From Polychytrium aggregatum (taxonomy: Eukaryota > Chytridiomycota > Chytridiomycetes > Polychytriales): DNA of 64,000 bases. The notes beneath the pieces were generated by a model that was not told where the DNA came from, did not search any database, and saw only the letters and a list, made by a program, of their open reading frames with translations. The translations under genes and the position numbers were made by a program. How positions within the stretch are numbered: the stretch's first letter is position 1; the number at the start of each line of letters is the position of its first letter. Of the stretch, positions 31,459-45,122 are shown piece by piece. The DNA is taken from contig NW_026516209.1 of the NCBI RefSeq assembly GCF_025602895.1, positions 62,001 to 126,000 of the forward strand, read 5' to 3'.

Positions 31459-33897
31459 ATGGGTGGAGAAACTCGAATGCATCCCTACAAGGCCAAGGAG
31501 AAGAAGAAGCATCTCAAGACCAAAGAGGAGCTGCTGGCCGAGAACGAGCCCCCCGTCGCACCCGAGGGACGCACCGTCATCGCCCAGTTCATCTCCTCCG
31601 ACGACGGATCCTCGACTGGCCCGCCCCTGAACCTGCCGGCGAATGTGACTCCGGAGCAGCTCAAGCTGCTGCTGAACGACCTACTGCAGAACGAAGACCC
31701 GCTGCCGTACTCGTTCTTTGTAAGCGACAGCGAGATCACGAACGATCTCAACACCGACATCATCGAGGGCAAGAAGTGCTCGACAGAAGAAACCATCACG
31801 ATTCTGTATCAACCGCAGGCAGTCTTCCGGATCCGCAACGTCACCCGGTGCACATCCTCGCTAACGGGTATGAGGCGACTCTGGGCTGTGCATCGCTTGG
31901 AGATGCGGTAGCCGCATCTGCGCCCCGTCTTTCGGAGCATGTGGACGAATTCCACCAGCGGCATGGCTGTGCTCATCGCTCGGGCCCAACTCTGATCGTG
32001 TTGTCCTTTATCGCCCCGCTCCGCCCAACTCAATCAATCCAATTCGCAAACAACCGGCGCATCCATTCGATATGTCGACCGTCCCTTCCGCGGCGCTCCC
32101 GTGCTCGTTAACGCCTTTCAGGGCACTCCGAGGCCATCCTGTCAGTGTGCTTCAGTCCAGATGGCTCCCAGCTGGCAACAGGATCAGGAGACACCACCGT
32201 CCGCATCTGGGATCTCAATACCGAGACCCCGCAGTTCACCCTGACAGGTGCGGTATTCGAACAGTCCGGCACTGGGCCACCTCTGTCGAGAGAGCGGTAG
32301 ATTCGCCACATACTGACCCCTGACATGCCATGGCACAGGACACAAGAACTGGGTGCAGCACGTCGCATGGGCCCCGGACTCGTCGATGCTTGCGTCGGGC
32401 GGAATGGATACATCGGTGAGTCCTCACACGGAGGCCGGTAACATCCGTCGTCCGTCGGGGTGCTCTGCTGCACTCTATGAAATGAACCAAACTGACGAGT
32501 AGCCGCATCCCTGCAGATCCGTCTCTGGAACCCCAAAACGGGCAAAGCCATCGGAACAGACCTGAAGGGCCACACAAAACCGATCACAAGCATCGTCTGG
32601 GAGCCATACATGAGGTCCGTCCGCCCGTTGTTCCTGCTGCCAGGAGGCGTACCGTGGCTGACTTGTCGCTCTGCTCCTCTCTAGGAGTGCCAACTGCAAC
32701 CGATTCGCAACGGGCTCGATGGACGGTACCGTTCGTGTCTGGGACGCTGTCCAACGGCGGACGCTGTTCACGCTGTCGCAGCACACCGGCCCGGTGATGT
32801 GTGTGAAGTGGGGCGGCGATGGACTGATCTACACCGGCTCGCGCGACAAGACCATCAAAGTTTGGGACTCGGCTGACGTATGTACCTCGCAGCCTCCCGA
32901 CACACCGGCAGTGCGCCGCTGATGTTGAGCTGTGGATGTTGCTCAAACGGTGTTGGAGTTGATTTACCTGTGCCACTTCCGACCCCCACCACGCTCGAGC
33001 TAATGTCGATGCGATGCGGACACTTTGACATCCAGGGCAAGTTGGTTCGATCGCTCGAAGGCCACGCACACTGGGTGAATCACTTGACCCTGAGCACAGA
33101 CTATGTGCTGCGATCCGGCCCATATGACCACACCGGCAAGATCTTTACGTCGCGGGAAGAAGGTGTGCAGCTGCGAGTCTCTCCAGCGTCCAACACGATG
33201 GCGGAGCACCGTTCGCTGTCTCGGCGCCAATCAACTGGGGCTGTTGTAGTATGCTTACCATCCTGTATCTTCTTGGTCGCTGCCAGCTCATCGTGTCGCC
33301 ATCGAACGATACCACCAGTTCAAGGGCCCCAAACCCGAGCGGCTCGCCAGTGGCTCGGACGATCACACACTCTTTCTGTGGGAGCCGTCGACGACGAAAA
33401 AGGCCATCGCACGCATGACGGGCCACCAACAGCTGGTCAACCACCTGAGCTTCTCGCCCGACGGCCGGATGATTGCCAGCGCCTCCTTCGACAAGAGCGT
33501 CAAGCTGTGGGACGGCGTCACCGGAAAATTCATCAACACTCTGCGTGGCCACGTCGGCAGCGTCTACCAGACCACCTGGAGCGCCGACAGCCGCATCGTG
33601 CTCAGCGGCAGCAAGGACTCGACCCTCAAGTGCTGGGATCTCAAGACACACAAGATCAAGATGGACCTCCCAGGCCATCTCGACGAAGTGTTTTCGGTCG
33701 ACTGGAGCCCCCGTGGCGACCGTGTGGCCAGCGGCGGAAAGGACAGGATCCTCAAGATGTAAGTAGCAATTCATCAGCGACCCATCGGCTCATGCGGGCT
33801 AGTTGTGCTTGGATGCAGCCCCGCTTGCATCCCGGACGTGTCCATACAGCGCACTTACTGAACCACCTGGCTTCATGTCCACAGCTGGCGACAGTAG
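31459..33897 (+). CDS. Notchless/Rsa4-type WD-repeat ribosome assembly factor
   Basis: 60S pre-ribosome assembly factor; in yeast its ubiquitin-like N-domain binds the MIDAS site of the AAA ATPase Rea1/Midasin. Eight exons in phase (31459-31867, 32122-32247, 32339-32415, 32517-32614, 32685-32877, 33036-33162, 33287-33758, 33885-33897) give 504 aa. The NLE domain spans about residues 38-110 and includes [11 protein letters not shown], with Glu92 a candidate MIDAS ligand (inference). Eight WD blades follow, for example [37 protein letters not shown] and [11 protein letters not shown]. The last exon is 13 nt and encodes only the tail of KIWRQ. Convergent with Dph6. Confidence 0.96.
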
Positions 33898-34190
33898 CAA
33901 GGATGCCGATCAAGGCAATGTCTCGGACTATCTGCCGAATATATCTTTGGATCTTGCCGACCAAACTGATCGAGAGTGTGCTGGTCAAGGACGCAGCGGT
34001 GATGGGCTCGGCGGCGGTAGACCTGCAGGATAGCTCGTCGCGGACTCTGGCGACAGTCGAAGCGATTCACCCATCGCCATTCTGCATGACGCACAAACTT
34101 GGCAGCAGGATCAGGGGCACAGGTCTATTGTCTCATGCGGCGGATAGATGTGGCCATGATGGACAGACTGCCCGATTCGCGCTGTCGAGT
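33898..34190. other. Convergent 3' flanks of Notchless and Dph6
   Basis: Just under 300 bases between the two stop codons; no gene or repeat seen. Confidence 0.55.
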
Positions 34191-37100
34191 CTAGTATTCG
34201 CGACAGTCCATGTAGATGCCGACCGAGGCATCGTCTTCGAGGCTGAAAACGGGCACAAACGTGGTGGAGCATTCACAACCAACGAATCCTGGCAGCATGC
34301 ATGGTCAATGCAGCAGAGTGGTGTGAGATTCAGCCGCACCTTCCCTTTGATCTGCCTCCTCCAACCTCGTTTCCAATTCTCCACCAACACCGACTGGCGC
34401 AACTGGCGCACGAGCACAATATCTCACCTGCAAAGACATCAGCAGGATCCAGCGAGCACACGTAAAACACGCGCAGGGCGGCGTGGGTGTTGTCGGGCTT
34501 GCTTCCAGCTGGGAAGGCCAGCTTGTGCATTTCGGTGATCGCAGCCTTGCACAGCTCAGCCAACGAGACCTGTGGATCGCCGCTCTTGTTTCCTAATTCA
34601 TCCGTAACAAGATGAGTGCGGCGTCAGCACAACGAAGCAGTCGAGGCACTTGCCTCCAAGGGAGCTGGTTTGGCCGTCTGCGTGCCACAGTTCCACATGC
34701 AAGCCTACCATTGCGAATCAGTCCAACGATTGCAGACGTGGTGCCAAGCTGGCGTTGGTGGACACTCCATCCCGTCGGCGTCCCATCGTTGACAGCGCTC
34801 GCTGTGTTGGTACGTGCAGATATGTAAATGATCGTCGCAGAGTTAGACCGCGCCAGGAGGATCCCATTCGTTTCGGTGGAGGACGAGACATACCACGGGT
34901 ATTTGTGTCGGGCTTTGGCAGCTTGCTCCGGATGGTGTCGTCCTTGTCGTGGTCGTCGTCGGAATCGTACTCGGCTGTCCGAAGGAGCTCCGTGGTATCG
35001 ATATGGCTGATACTCTCGAGACATCGCCCGTATGCGATGTTGGGATTGTGAGCAAAGAGCTGCCACTCGATGTGGGCATTCCGCGGCAGGCGGGTGACGT
35101 TGACAAACAGAACGGGCAGCGGAGCGATACCTTCGCGCTGCAGGGTTTCATTCCGTCCCCCACCGACATCGCATCCGAGTGTTGGCAAAGGAACAGGTGA
35201 ACAGACGATCAGTTCCCGTTTGTCATCGATAAGCACGCATTTCCAGGGAGAGTTGGTCCGCTCACCTCCAGCGTGTGATTCCAGACATCCCGGGCGAATA
35301 CCAGTGCCGCCTGGCTGACACAGTAGCAGACGCCACCGATCACATTGCGGCGCCATTCCAGCCATGGATGGCTCACGGCAGCAGTGTCGTCCTCGGTCTG
35401 CACGAGGTTCAGGACTGCCGAGAGCACCGAGGATACGTTGAGTAGCGAGATCAAGAACTCGGACTGAAGGGTTTCGGTGGTGACTCCAGAATGATATGGG
35501 TTCGGCATTGTCATCGAGGCGCCGATGAGAGGAATCTGGCCCGCGAGGATGATCTGGTCCATGATCTGGAAGCATACGGCAAGAGTGGCGGCATTCTTCA
35601 TAAGTAAACTCGGGATGGTGCCATCGACCGATGAACGACTTCATCCGATGTAATGCCGAGTTGGCTTACCATGGCTGCCTGGCTATAAGGGCTGCAGTCA
35701 AACAAGTAAATATCGATGGATTAGGAGCGAGCAACACCAGTGACAGCCCGGATGCCGCCAGCAGCGAGGGATATCGGCAGTGGCCGAGATTGCACTTGCC
35801 CTGTGAAGCTGCACACTTACCCAATGTTGGCAGGACTGTGCTCACCCCAATAGCCGAGTATGGGTTAGTGGTGCTTCTTTCCAGGTGCCGACGGGATTGT
35901 GTTGTCGGCACGGACACCATTTCAGTGCGACCGACGCAGTCTTTACATGACCGTGTGGTACATTATTGCCGCACAGGCAGCGCCATGCGATTGGATCGGC
36001 GGAAATATACTCACGCCCAGTACGAAATGCCTTGGACATGGAGCGTTTCCTTTCTCCTGGAGCCGCCGGGATCACGGAATGCAAGGCAATCGATCTGTGC
36101 CAGAATAGGCCTCGGTAACGGGGCTTCGACAGTAACCCTGAATCATTGTTAGCAAACGTAGGTTAGTTCTCGCTTCCAAGTCGAGCACCCTGCGACTCAG
36201 CTTTGGCTGTCCAGTTCCTCCCCGAGTCTGGACAGTCCGATGATGGGCGGTCGTACCGTGTCGGGGGATTGATCGTGAAGAATGTGCCGTATACCGAGTT
36301 GAGCTTGGCAAAGTCGTCCATATCGCGCACGTAGACATGGATGATCAGGACATCGCCCCACGACATGCCCTGCGCGCCGAGCTTGTCTGCAGGTGTTTGA
36401 ATTGAGTGCTGTGAGTGCTTGCACACTTTGTCCATGTGTACAACTGAATAGCAGACGCGGCAGGTGGGGATCTCCCTCACCTTGGATGTGATTCATAATG
36501 CAGAGTGCCTGCTCCTCGAGACCGCCGACACTCCCCGGGTCAACGGCCAGAGCAGTCACGCCTGAGAGACTGTAGAACGATCCTTGACGACGCTCGCTGA
36601 TGGGCGGGCCAGTCTTGACGACGAGCTCAGGCCTTTGGGGACCCTCGCTGTCGCTGAGCAGGGCGTCCTGTGACTTGGACAGCTGCATGGCAAGTCGGTT
36701 ACGCTTTACATCGTGAGATGACGATTCCTTGTGTACCTTTTCGGATCGACACACTCCCATCGCATCTATCGGCGATTTCAGGAACGCCTGTGCGGACTGC
36801 CACTTCTCCCCTCATGGCCATCGTCTGATAGCGTGCCGACCAGTACTCAGCTCAGCGCAATCAGTCCACAGGGGCGTCCAAGATACCGCCTTGGCGACCG
36901 CGGTTCCACTACTCACCAACTCGGCCGGCAATTCTATCGAAGTTGGAACAGCCCGGATGAGCCGCTGCTTGAGCTCCTCGGACAGCTCGGCCGAATGGCC
37001 CTCTTTGTCAACAACATGCGCGGCCTTGATCTTGAGATAAGCGACAATGGCAAGTGCGTCGTCCGAGTGGACAACGACCTCGGTCGAGTCCCTGGCGTTG

Positions 37101-38513
37101 CCAGAATCACAATCAGTCCAAATTGGACGCAGACGATAAGGCGAATCATCGAGGAACCGTCTCGGGCAACTTACAGGACAATCCGCTTCTTGAACAGGGG
37201 ACAGTCGAGAGTGAGAGTTTCGTATTCACCGCCCTCGCCACAAATGTGGCAGTCGTAGAGTTGATTCTGGGGGCCATTTGAGTTAGTTCCGTGGGATAGG
37301 AGCTGCCAAGCGCTCAGACGGGGGAGGAGCATACGATCCCATCCCGCTCGATTGGGACTCACATACCATTCTGACCAAATGTGGGTGGATTTGCTGAAGG
37401 CTCTGCCCCAAGTGCTTCTCGCTCAAACCTGCAATTAGAACGACAAAGCAGCATCAACAGCTGTCCAAGCCGTCGGCGTTTGTCGGGGAAAATAACGAAT
37501 GCTCCGAGCAAACTGGCATGTGGCAAGATTGATTGGACTACCGGCATCTCACCCATGGCTGCGACTTTGATGATGACGGCATGCAGCCCGCTCTCGATCA
37601 TCTCCTCCATGAGCTTGGCTTGGTCTCGTCTCCACAGGTACGCCAGGGACGTCAGTCCCAGTCGCTGGCAGCTGGTTGTCCACAGTCACATCGTCAGCCG
37701 GGCCTGTCCATCAGCGGATGCTGAAGCAACAGCGATGGATATCTAATAGCGACTCGGCAGCGGGCGGGCTTACACATTCTCGACCCGGACTCGCTGGTAG
37801 CTCGACAGGATAGCGCCGACAGCAACAGCTTCGACCTGTGGAACAGCGCTCTGCCGAACGGTCACATCAATCAGTACGCTGTCCCCCAGCCATCGCAGGC
37901 AGGAGCAGACAAGATCGACCGAGCCGGTGGTTGTGGGACTGGCATCCTCTCACCTTGACTTCGGAAAGAAGCTCCAGAAGGTCCTCAACCTCATCTTGGT
38001 CGTTTGGGACATAGTTTGCGTCCTGGACAACAGACGATCGCTTGATTTCTTTCCGGAACATCGGCAAGCCCATGCAGTCGGCATACAGGCCGATGGCATC
38101 GTGGCCGACCGTCTGAAACATGAAGCTGTCCAGCTCGTCTGGTTGGGGTTCGAGAAACAGAGCAAGGGTCAGTCGCCCGGGCGTCCCGAGTGGCAGAGAC
38201 AGTGTCATATAAGTGAGTGACCCTGCCAGAGTCAAGCAAGAGCAACCGGCAATGGCCCAAGGCAGTCTTTCTCGTCCACAGCCAAAGTCGGTGTCGATGG
38301 ACGATCCGATCCAACTGCCCAAAAGCCCGGAGCTTGGAGGCCTCGTGAGTCGAGCACAGCGGACGAGAGCAACAGATAGAGTCCTTCACCTTTTCCCTTG
38401 TGTTCTGGAGGAAGCAGGTTCGCCAAGGCGACGATCTCATGGCCGTTGGCGACGCAGTGCATCATGTTGAAGCAGCTGTCCTTGCCGCCGCTGACGAGGG
38501 CTACGACTTTCAT
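34191..38513 (-). CDS. Diphthine-ammonia ligase Dph6 with C-terminal RidA-like domains
   Basis: Last step of diphthamide synthesis on eEF2: ATP-dependent amidation of diphthine. At least 16 exons. The N-terminal ATP pyrophosphatase domain opens LVSGGKDSCFNMMH (P-loop SGGKDS), then YADCMGLPMFR, VGAILSSYQRVRVENV and the family signature CGEGGEYETLTLDCPLF. After about residue 280 come two RidA/YjgF-type domains as in yeast Dph6: GMSWGDVLIIHVYVRDM, then PANIGPYSQA. That last motif is encoded by two micro-exons of 15 nt (35821-35835) and 22 nt (35670-35691). Exons from 38513 to 35266 join in phase. Those between about 34600 and 34910 are only partly resolved. The last exon ends YMDCREY. Convergent with Notchless. 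Confidence 0.93.
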
Positions 38514-39402
38514 TGCTTGGGTGTGATATGCTGGACTGACAGAGCTGGATGATGGTATGCAACAATGCCTTCCTGGCCCTTTCGTGGTGCTTGTTCTTGA
38601 CTCGGGATGTGCGGTGCTGCCGAAGCGTCAAAATGCGGCAATCGAGATCGAGATCGAGGTCAGGATCTGGACCAGAATCGGAGTGGGAACGGAGCAAGAT
38701 GAGGACTGAGCCAGCCGACACTGAACAGACCGACACCATTTCGACGCCGGACTGCTGAGTGCTGACGTGCCCAAGACGACAGTGCTCACAGTGCTCACTC
38801 GCAGAGAATTCCCGTTGCGTCGGTAGAAGGCGATTTGTTTTGTCCGAGTCGGGCCGAGGTTTGTCGGGCGATCGAGCTTGCCACCGCGAGTCAGGATCAG
38901 CAATGCCAAAGGACGGCGGCCCAGCGATATGCAGCCCAACGAGATGCAGATTCCAATGGTGCCAAAGCCTGGCGGCGATGCGAGGTTGGGCTCTGATGTG
39001 ATCTCGGGGGTTTCTGTCGGTGGTTGTCAACGGTTCCGGTGCCGATCGGCGATTGTTGCGTCCGTTTGACCATTGTGCACCTCCCAAGGCTGCTATCAAT
39101 GGCTGTCGTTACCGATGCTCCGCGAGGCGATTGTGTCTGATCCTGCATCGTGCGCTTGCGGCCATTTGACCTGCTGGCGATATCTCCGAGACATCCGTTG
39201 TTGGTTCTCGGCGGGCCATGGGCATCAGAACCATCATCGTCATCGTCATCGTCATCGTCATCAGAATCATCTGATATCTGGCTGGACCAGCCGCCATTGA
39301 GCCTGGCGCTCCTCTGTTCCCATCTGCCCTCCCAGGATCCGCCAAACGTCCACCATCTGCGAGATTTTGAATTGCACTCCAGACACCGATCCAGTGCAGG
39401 CA
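38514..39402. promoter_or_regulatory. Divergent upstream region of Dph6 and VPS28
   Basis: About 890 bases between two genes reading away from each other. No gene supported. It contains GATCGA-type runs (38641-38665) and a (CATCGT)n microsatellite, listed separately. Confidence 0.55.
39234..39263. repeat. (CATCGT)n microsatellite upstream of VPS28
   Basis: Five copies of a CATCGT hexamer about 140 bp before the VPS28 start codon. Confidence 0.8.
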
Positions 39403-41051
39403 ATGAACCCATACTACAACACAGCCACGGCGCCGGCTTCGGCTTCGGCATATCCGTCGTTCGGATATTCGGCCCCGACAGATTCGTCGTTCAAGCCGAC
39501 TCAGTATTCCAGCGAGCAGGTTGTCACCGTGGGCCGTTTGCCAGACGTTGATCTCTTCCAGCCCACTCAGGCCCATTCTCGTTGCTGCTCGGAACCTCAA
39601 TCGTTCTGCCATCCTTCGTATTCGCTCGCGTGGGCTGCAGTTTGACTCCGTTGGGTTGTGGACATCGCACCTTTGCCGTCCGACTCATTGGCTACCCTTT
39701 GGTCTGAACCACAGGAAGTCCGGCTCTTCAACAGCAACCCCGAGCGAGAAGCATACGAGAGCATGGCAGATCTCTTCAGCATCATCGTTGCTACCGAGCA
39801 GCTCGAGAAGGCATATCTGCGGGACACCGTCAGCACGCAAGAGTACGGATGTCGCTCGAGCTTGCCTCTATTGCTTCGGCTCCGATATGCTGCTCCCTCA
39901 TTCGGAGGACACAGCATGGCGGCACACCAGAGGATGGGCCAACTGACCGACTGATACCGCTGCTGTGCTCCCAGGTATACTCCGGCTTGCCTGAAGCTCA
40001 TTAGCCAGTTCAAGACAGCCATCAACGATCCCAGCATTCCGAATCTCGAAGGGTTTCTGCAACAATACAAGGTATCCTGCCAGGGGGGGGGGCTGTCTTG
40101 GTTCATGTCCGAGCACTGCCCCGTCTGCATATCCGAACAGACCCTGCCTCTTTTCATTGACTGACTGTGGATGCCCTCGGATCGCATTCCCAGCTGCGGC
40201 AATCGTGTCCTCTGGGACTCAAGCGGCTCATGGAAACGGGTGTGCCTGCCACCGTCGAGCATGCCACCACCGAAGCCCCGTCGGCTGCGTCTGTCAAATA
40301 CAGCGTCGATACCACTCAGGTAACGGGTCGATGATATCACGGCCTCAACCACATGCGCGACGAGATGTCTAATTCCCTCCCGCCGATGCATGCGATGCCA
40401 CCTTTAAACAGGGATTCATCACGCTCATGGACGCTCTGAAGCTCAACCTCGTGGCTGTCGATCAGATCCACCCGCTGCTGAGCGATCTTGTCCAGAACCT
40501 CAACAAAGTCACACATCTGCCTCCCGACTACACTGGCAAGAAGAGGATTGTTCATTGGTATGTTGGGTTGGAGGCGTTTGACAACAGACTCACTGCCGAT
40601 ATCGCTGAAGGGGAGGCCCAGTGGGAAGGAGGGGGGGGGAACTGCAGATTACTGACACCGTCCGCTCGTCTTCAGGCTTATCACGCTGAACAAAATGAAG
40701 TATGTGGCAGCTCGTTGGTCGAGCCATGCGGTGGTGCCGGCCGTATGTGCGGTTTCTCTGTCCGGTTACATTCTCACTCGTGCTCACCCACTTGCTTTCC
40801 CAGGGCATCGGATACCATCAACGAAGAGCAGACTCGCCAGCTTCTCTTCGACTTGGAGAGGTACGTGCGAGCACCGCGGCATCATGACAGTTGCTGTGTG
40901 GGCGGTCGCCGTGGTGCATGTCGCAGCTTGTGCTGGCGGACTCTGCCGATACTGACCAATGATCGGATCTGCGGCTGCGTTTTGATGCATCTCACGGCGG
41001 TGATTTTCCACCAGTGCGTATTCCGAGTTCCGATCGGCGCTGTCCAAGTGA
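39403..41051 (+). CDS. ESCRT-I subunit VPS28
   Basis: Core subunit of ESCRT-I, which sorts ubiquitinated membrane cargo into multivesicular bodies; the C-terminal four-helix domain links to ESCRT-II. Eight exons: 39403 to about 39519 (donor uncertain, weak GTTGTC), 39715-39842, 39975-40071, 40194-40319, 40412-40557, 40676-40699, 40804-40860, 41015-41051; 243 aa. Family motifs in order: EVRLFNSNPEREAYESMADL, ATEQLEKAYLRD, EYTPACLKLISQFK, SCPLGLKRLMETGVPAT, NLVAVDQIHPLLSDLVQNLN, THLPPDY, QTRQLLFDLERS. Exon 6 is only 24 nt. The first 40 residues are a Ser/Ala/Tyr-rich extension peculiar to this protein. Divergent from Dph6, convergent with the glutathione transferase. Confidence 0.95.
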
Positions 41052-41538
41052 GCCGGCGGTGCCATACCGAGAGCCCAAACGCCGCCTGTGAATATCATCT
41101 GGAATTCTGCCCATTTGTTGGAATTGGCTGGCTGGTTGGCGATGGATAAGACAACACCTTCCTCCCCAGTGTCTGTCGAGCAAGAAGCCGAACCGCTGCC
41201 CACAATCGAGTGCCGGGCTGCTCCTCGCATTTGGTCGAGAGCAGCGGGTTGTGCTCGTTGGCACCGAGGCAGATGCCGAATCGCAAGGCCGTTCGCAACT
41301 TGCTGCTACGGCCATCACGATGCTGGAGCATGAAGCCAAACACTCCCCCCCAGCGACACCAGCCCTAAGCACATGAATACACGAGATAATTGTATTCTCA
41401 AACAGAAGTGGCTATGAACAGGCGATTCTCATTGCTCAGCAGATACAAGAGAGAGGGAGCACGAGCGGGAGAAGCTTGAATATGGGAGTGGTTGGGAGAT
41501 CAAGAGATCAAGAGATCAAGAGGCGGTCTTCTCCTTCG
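41052..41538. other. Convergent 3' flanks of VPS28 and the glutathione transferase
   Basis: Roughly 490 bases. It includes an AGATCAAG triplet repeat (41497-41521) next to the transferase stop. No gene seen. Confidence 0.55.
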
Positions 41539-42637
41539 TTACAGACTGGCAGGCTTCTCCAGCCAGGGCTTGCCGACACCGCCGGTGCAAACCTGCAGGC
41601 CGCGCTGGACACCAGGGCGAGCAGCGATGCGCTCGGCCCAGCGGTTCAGGTTATGGTAGCGACTCACGCCGAGGAACTCGCCGCCAATGACGCCGCTGGG
41701 GTGCTTGTAGCCCGATCCGATGCGGAGCATGTTGAACCAAGGGAAGATGGCAAAGTCGGCAATGGTGACCTCATCGCCGACAATGTACTCGCGGTCCTTG
41801 AGGTGCTTGTCGAGGACGTCGCAGAGACGCTGGGTCTCCATACCGTAGCGGGCAACGCCGTAGTTGCGAGCCTCGATCTGGTCCTCGGGGGCATAGACAA
41901 AGAAGTGGCCAAAGTTGCCGGTCATGGGTCCTGAGCGAGCGGCAAGTGCCGGGAAGAACAAGTTCAATGCCATTGGTCAGAGAGTACAGCAATACCGGGG
42001 TGATCACCTCGATCAACCAAGATCAACCAGCCAGGATGAACTGCCTCTTGTTGCTGGTCGCATTCTTACCTTGGCCGCCAATCTGCCAGAACAGCCAGCT
42101 GATGACCTCGGTGCGGAGACGAGGGCTGGCCGGCAGGAACTTGCCGTGCTTCTCGGCGAGATAGAGCATGATCGAGGCCGACTCAAAGAGGTTGATGGGC
42201 TGGTGGTCGGGGCCATCGAGATCGACGGCGGCGGGGATCTTGGAGTTTGGGTTGATCTGGACAAAGCCCTTGTCGAACTGGCTGCCGCCGAGGGAGACGA
42301 AGTGGGCGTCGTACTCGATGCCGAGCTCCTCGAGGATGATGCCGACCTTGGCGCCGTTCGGGGTGCCGAGCGAGTAGAGCTGGAAGGGAGCCGTGCCGAC
42401 GGGGACTTCCTTGTCGTTGCGGGCGCCGGCCGTCGGGGCGTTGGTCGATGCAAACTTGTTGCCGGCCGTGCGGGCATACAGGTCCTCGATGTGGCTGGGA
42501 GGAGTCCAGACCTTGGGGGCAGAGGAGTCGGATGACATGGCGGCAGACAAAGTCTTTGGGCGAGCGATGGGTCGGGCGAGTCGAGAGAGACGAAGTGGAC
42601 GAGGCGATGGAGCGATCAGACGGCGGGCGACGAGCAT
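41539..42637 (-). CDS. Nu-class (YghU-type) glutathione transferase / disulfide-bond oxidoreductase
   Basis: Glutathione-dependent enzyme close to bacterial YghU, which reduces organic peroxides and disulfides rather than doing classical conjugation. Two exons (42637-42070, 41930-41539) join in phase. The thioredoxin-fold half has FQLYSLGTPNGAKV, PNSKIPA and FESASIMLYLAEKHG. The helical half has GNFGHFFVYAP, DVLDKHLKDREYIVGDE, TIADFAIFPWF and RWAERIAARPGVQRG. The ATG at 42538 gives 286 aa starting at the usual family N-terminus. The in-frame ATG at 42637 adds 33 residues rich in Arg/Leu/Ser with no acids, like a mitochondrial presequence, so dual starts and dual targeting are possible. Confidence 0.93.
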
Positions 42638-43215
42638 GGCTTTATGGGACCAGGGGGCGGCTGGTCGGAGAGCTTTTGAGCGCCTGGATTTCAAATGCCG
42701 TTGATGGCGCCCGTTTGTCATCTCAAAGCGCTGGCGCAGACATCCGCACCGCCGATGCATTCGCACGCCCGTCGCAGCACTCTGTCAGCAACGGAATCCT
42801 CTCCGGGCGGTGACAAATGCCGAGGCCCGACGACATCCGGAGCCGGGCTGGTGGGGTGTGTTCGGGTGGTGGACCAAAGGGCTCGCTGGCCATGGCTTGC
42901 GATGGTGCAATCTGGCCTGGACATCTCGCCACCCCTGCTCTGTGCGGCCGGGTTTCTGCATCTGTAACTACGTGTATTTCCAGCTGCAATCATGATCCAT
43001 TCGTTGAACATTTTTTTGGTACCGCTCGCGTCCAAGTCAGGAAGCAAGAGGGATTTCGGACATTATGGTAAACGCCAAGTGCGGGAGGAGAAGGAGGGCA
43101 AAACTGTCAAAAATAAATAGACTTGCGGGGCCAGGCCGTGGGAGATTCAAAGTCGTGGGGGGCGTGGTATTGTGGACAAATGTACAGACGAGAGAGGGGG
43201 CCGCCCCCAGCTGCT
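42638..43215. other. Upstream of the glutathione transferase and 3' flank of the subtilase; no gene seen
   Basis: About 580 bases between two minus-strand genes; promoter of the transferase. Nothing recognisable otherwise. Confidence 0.5.
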
Positions 43216-45122
<1,907 letters not shown>

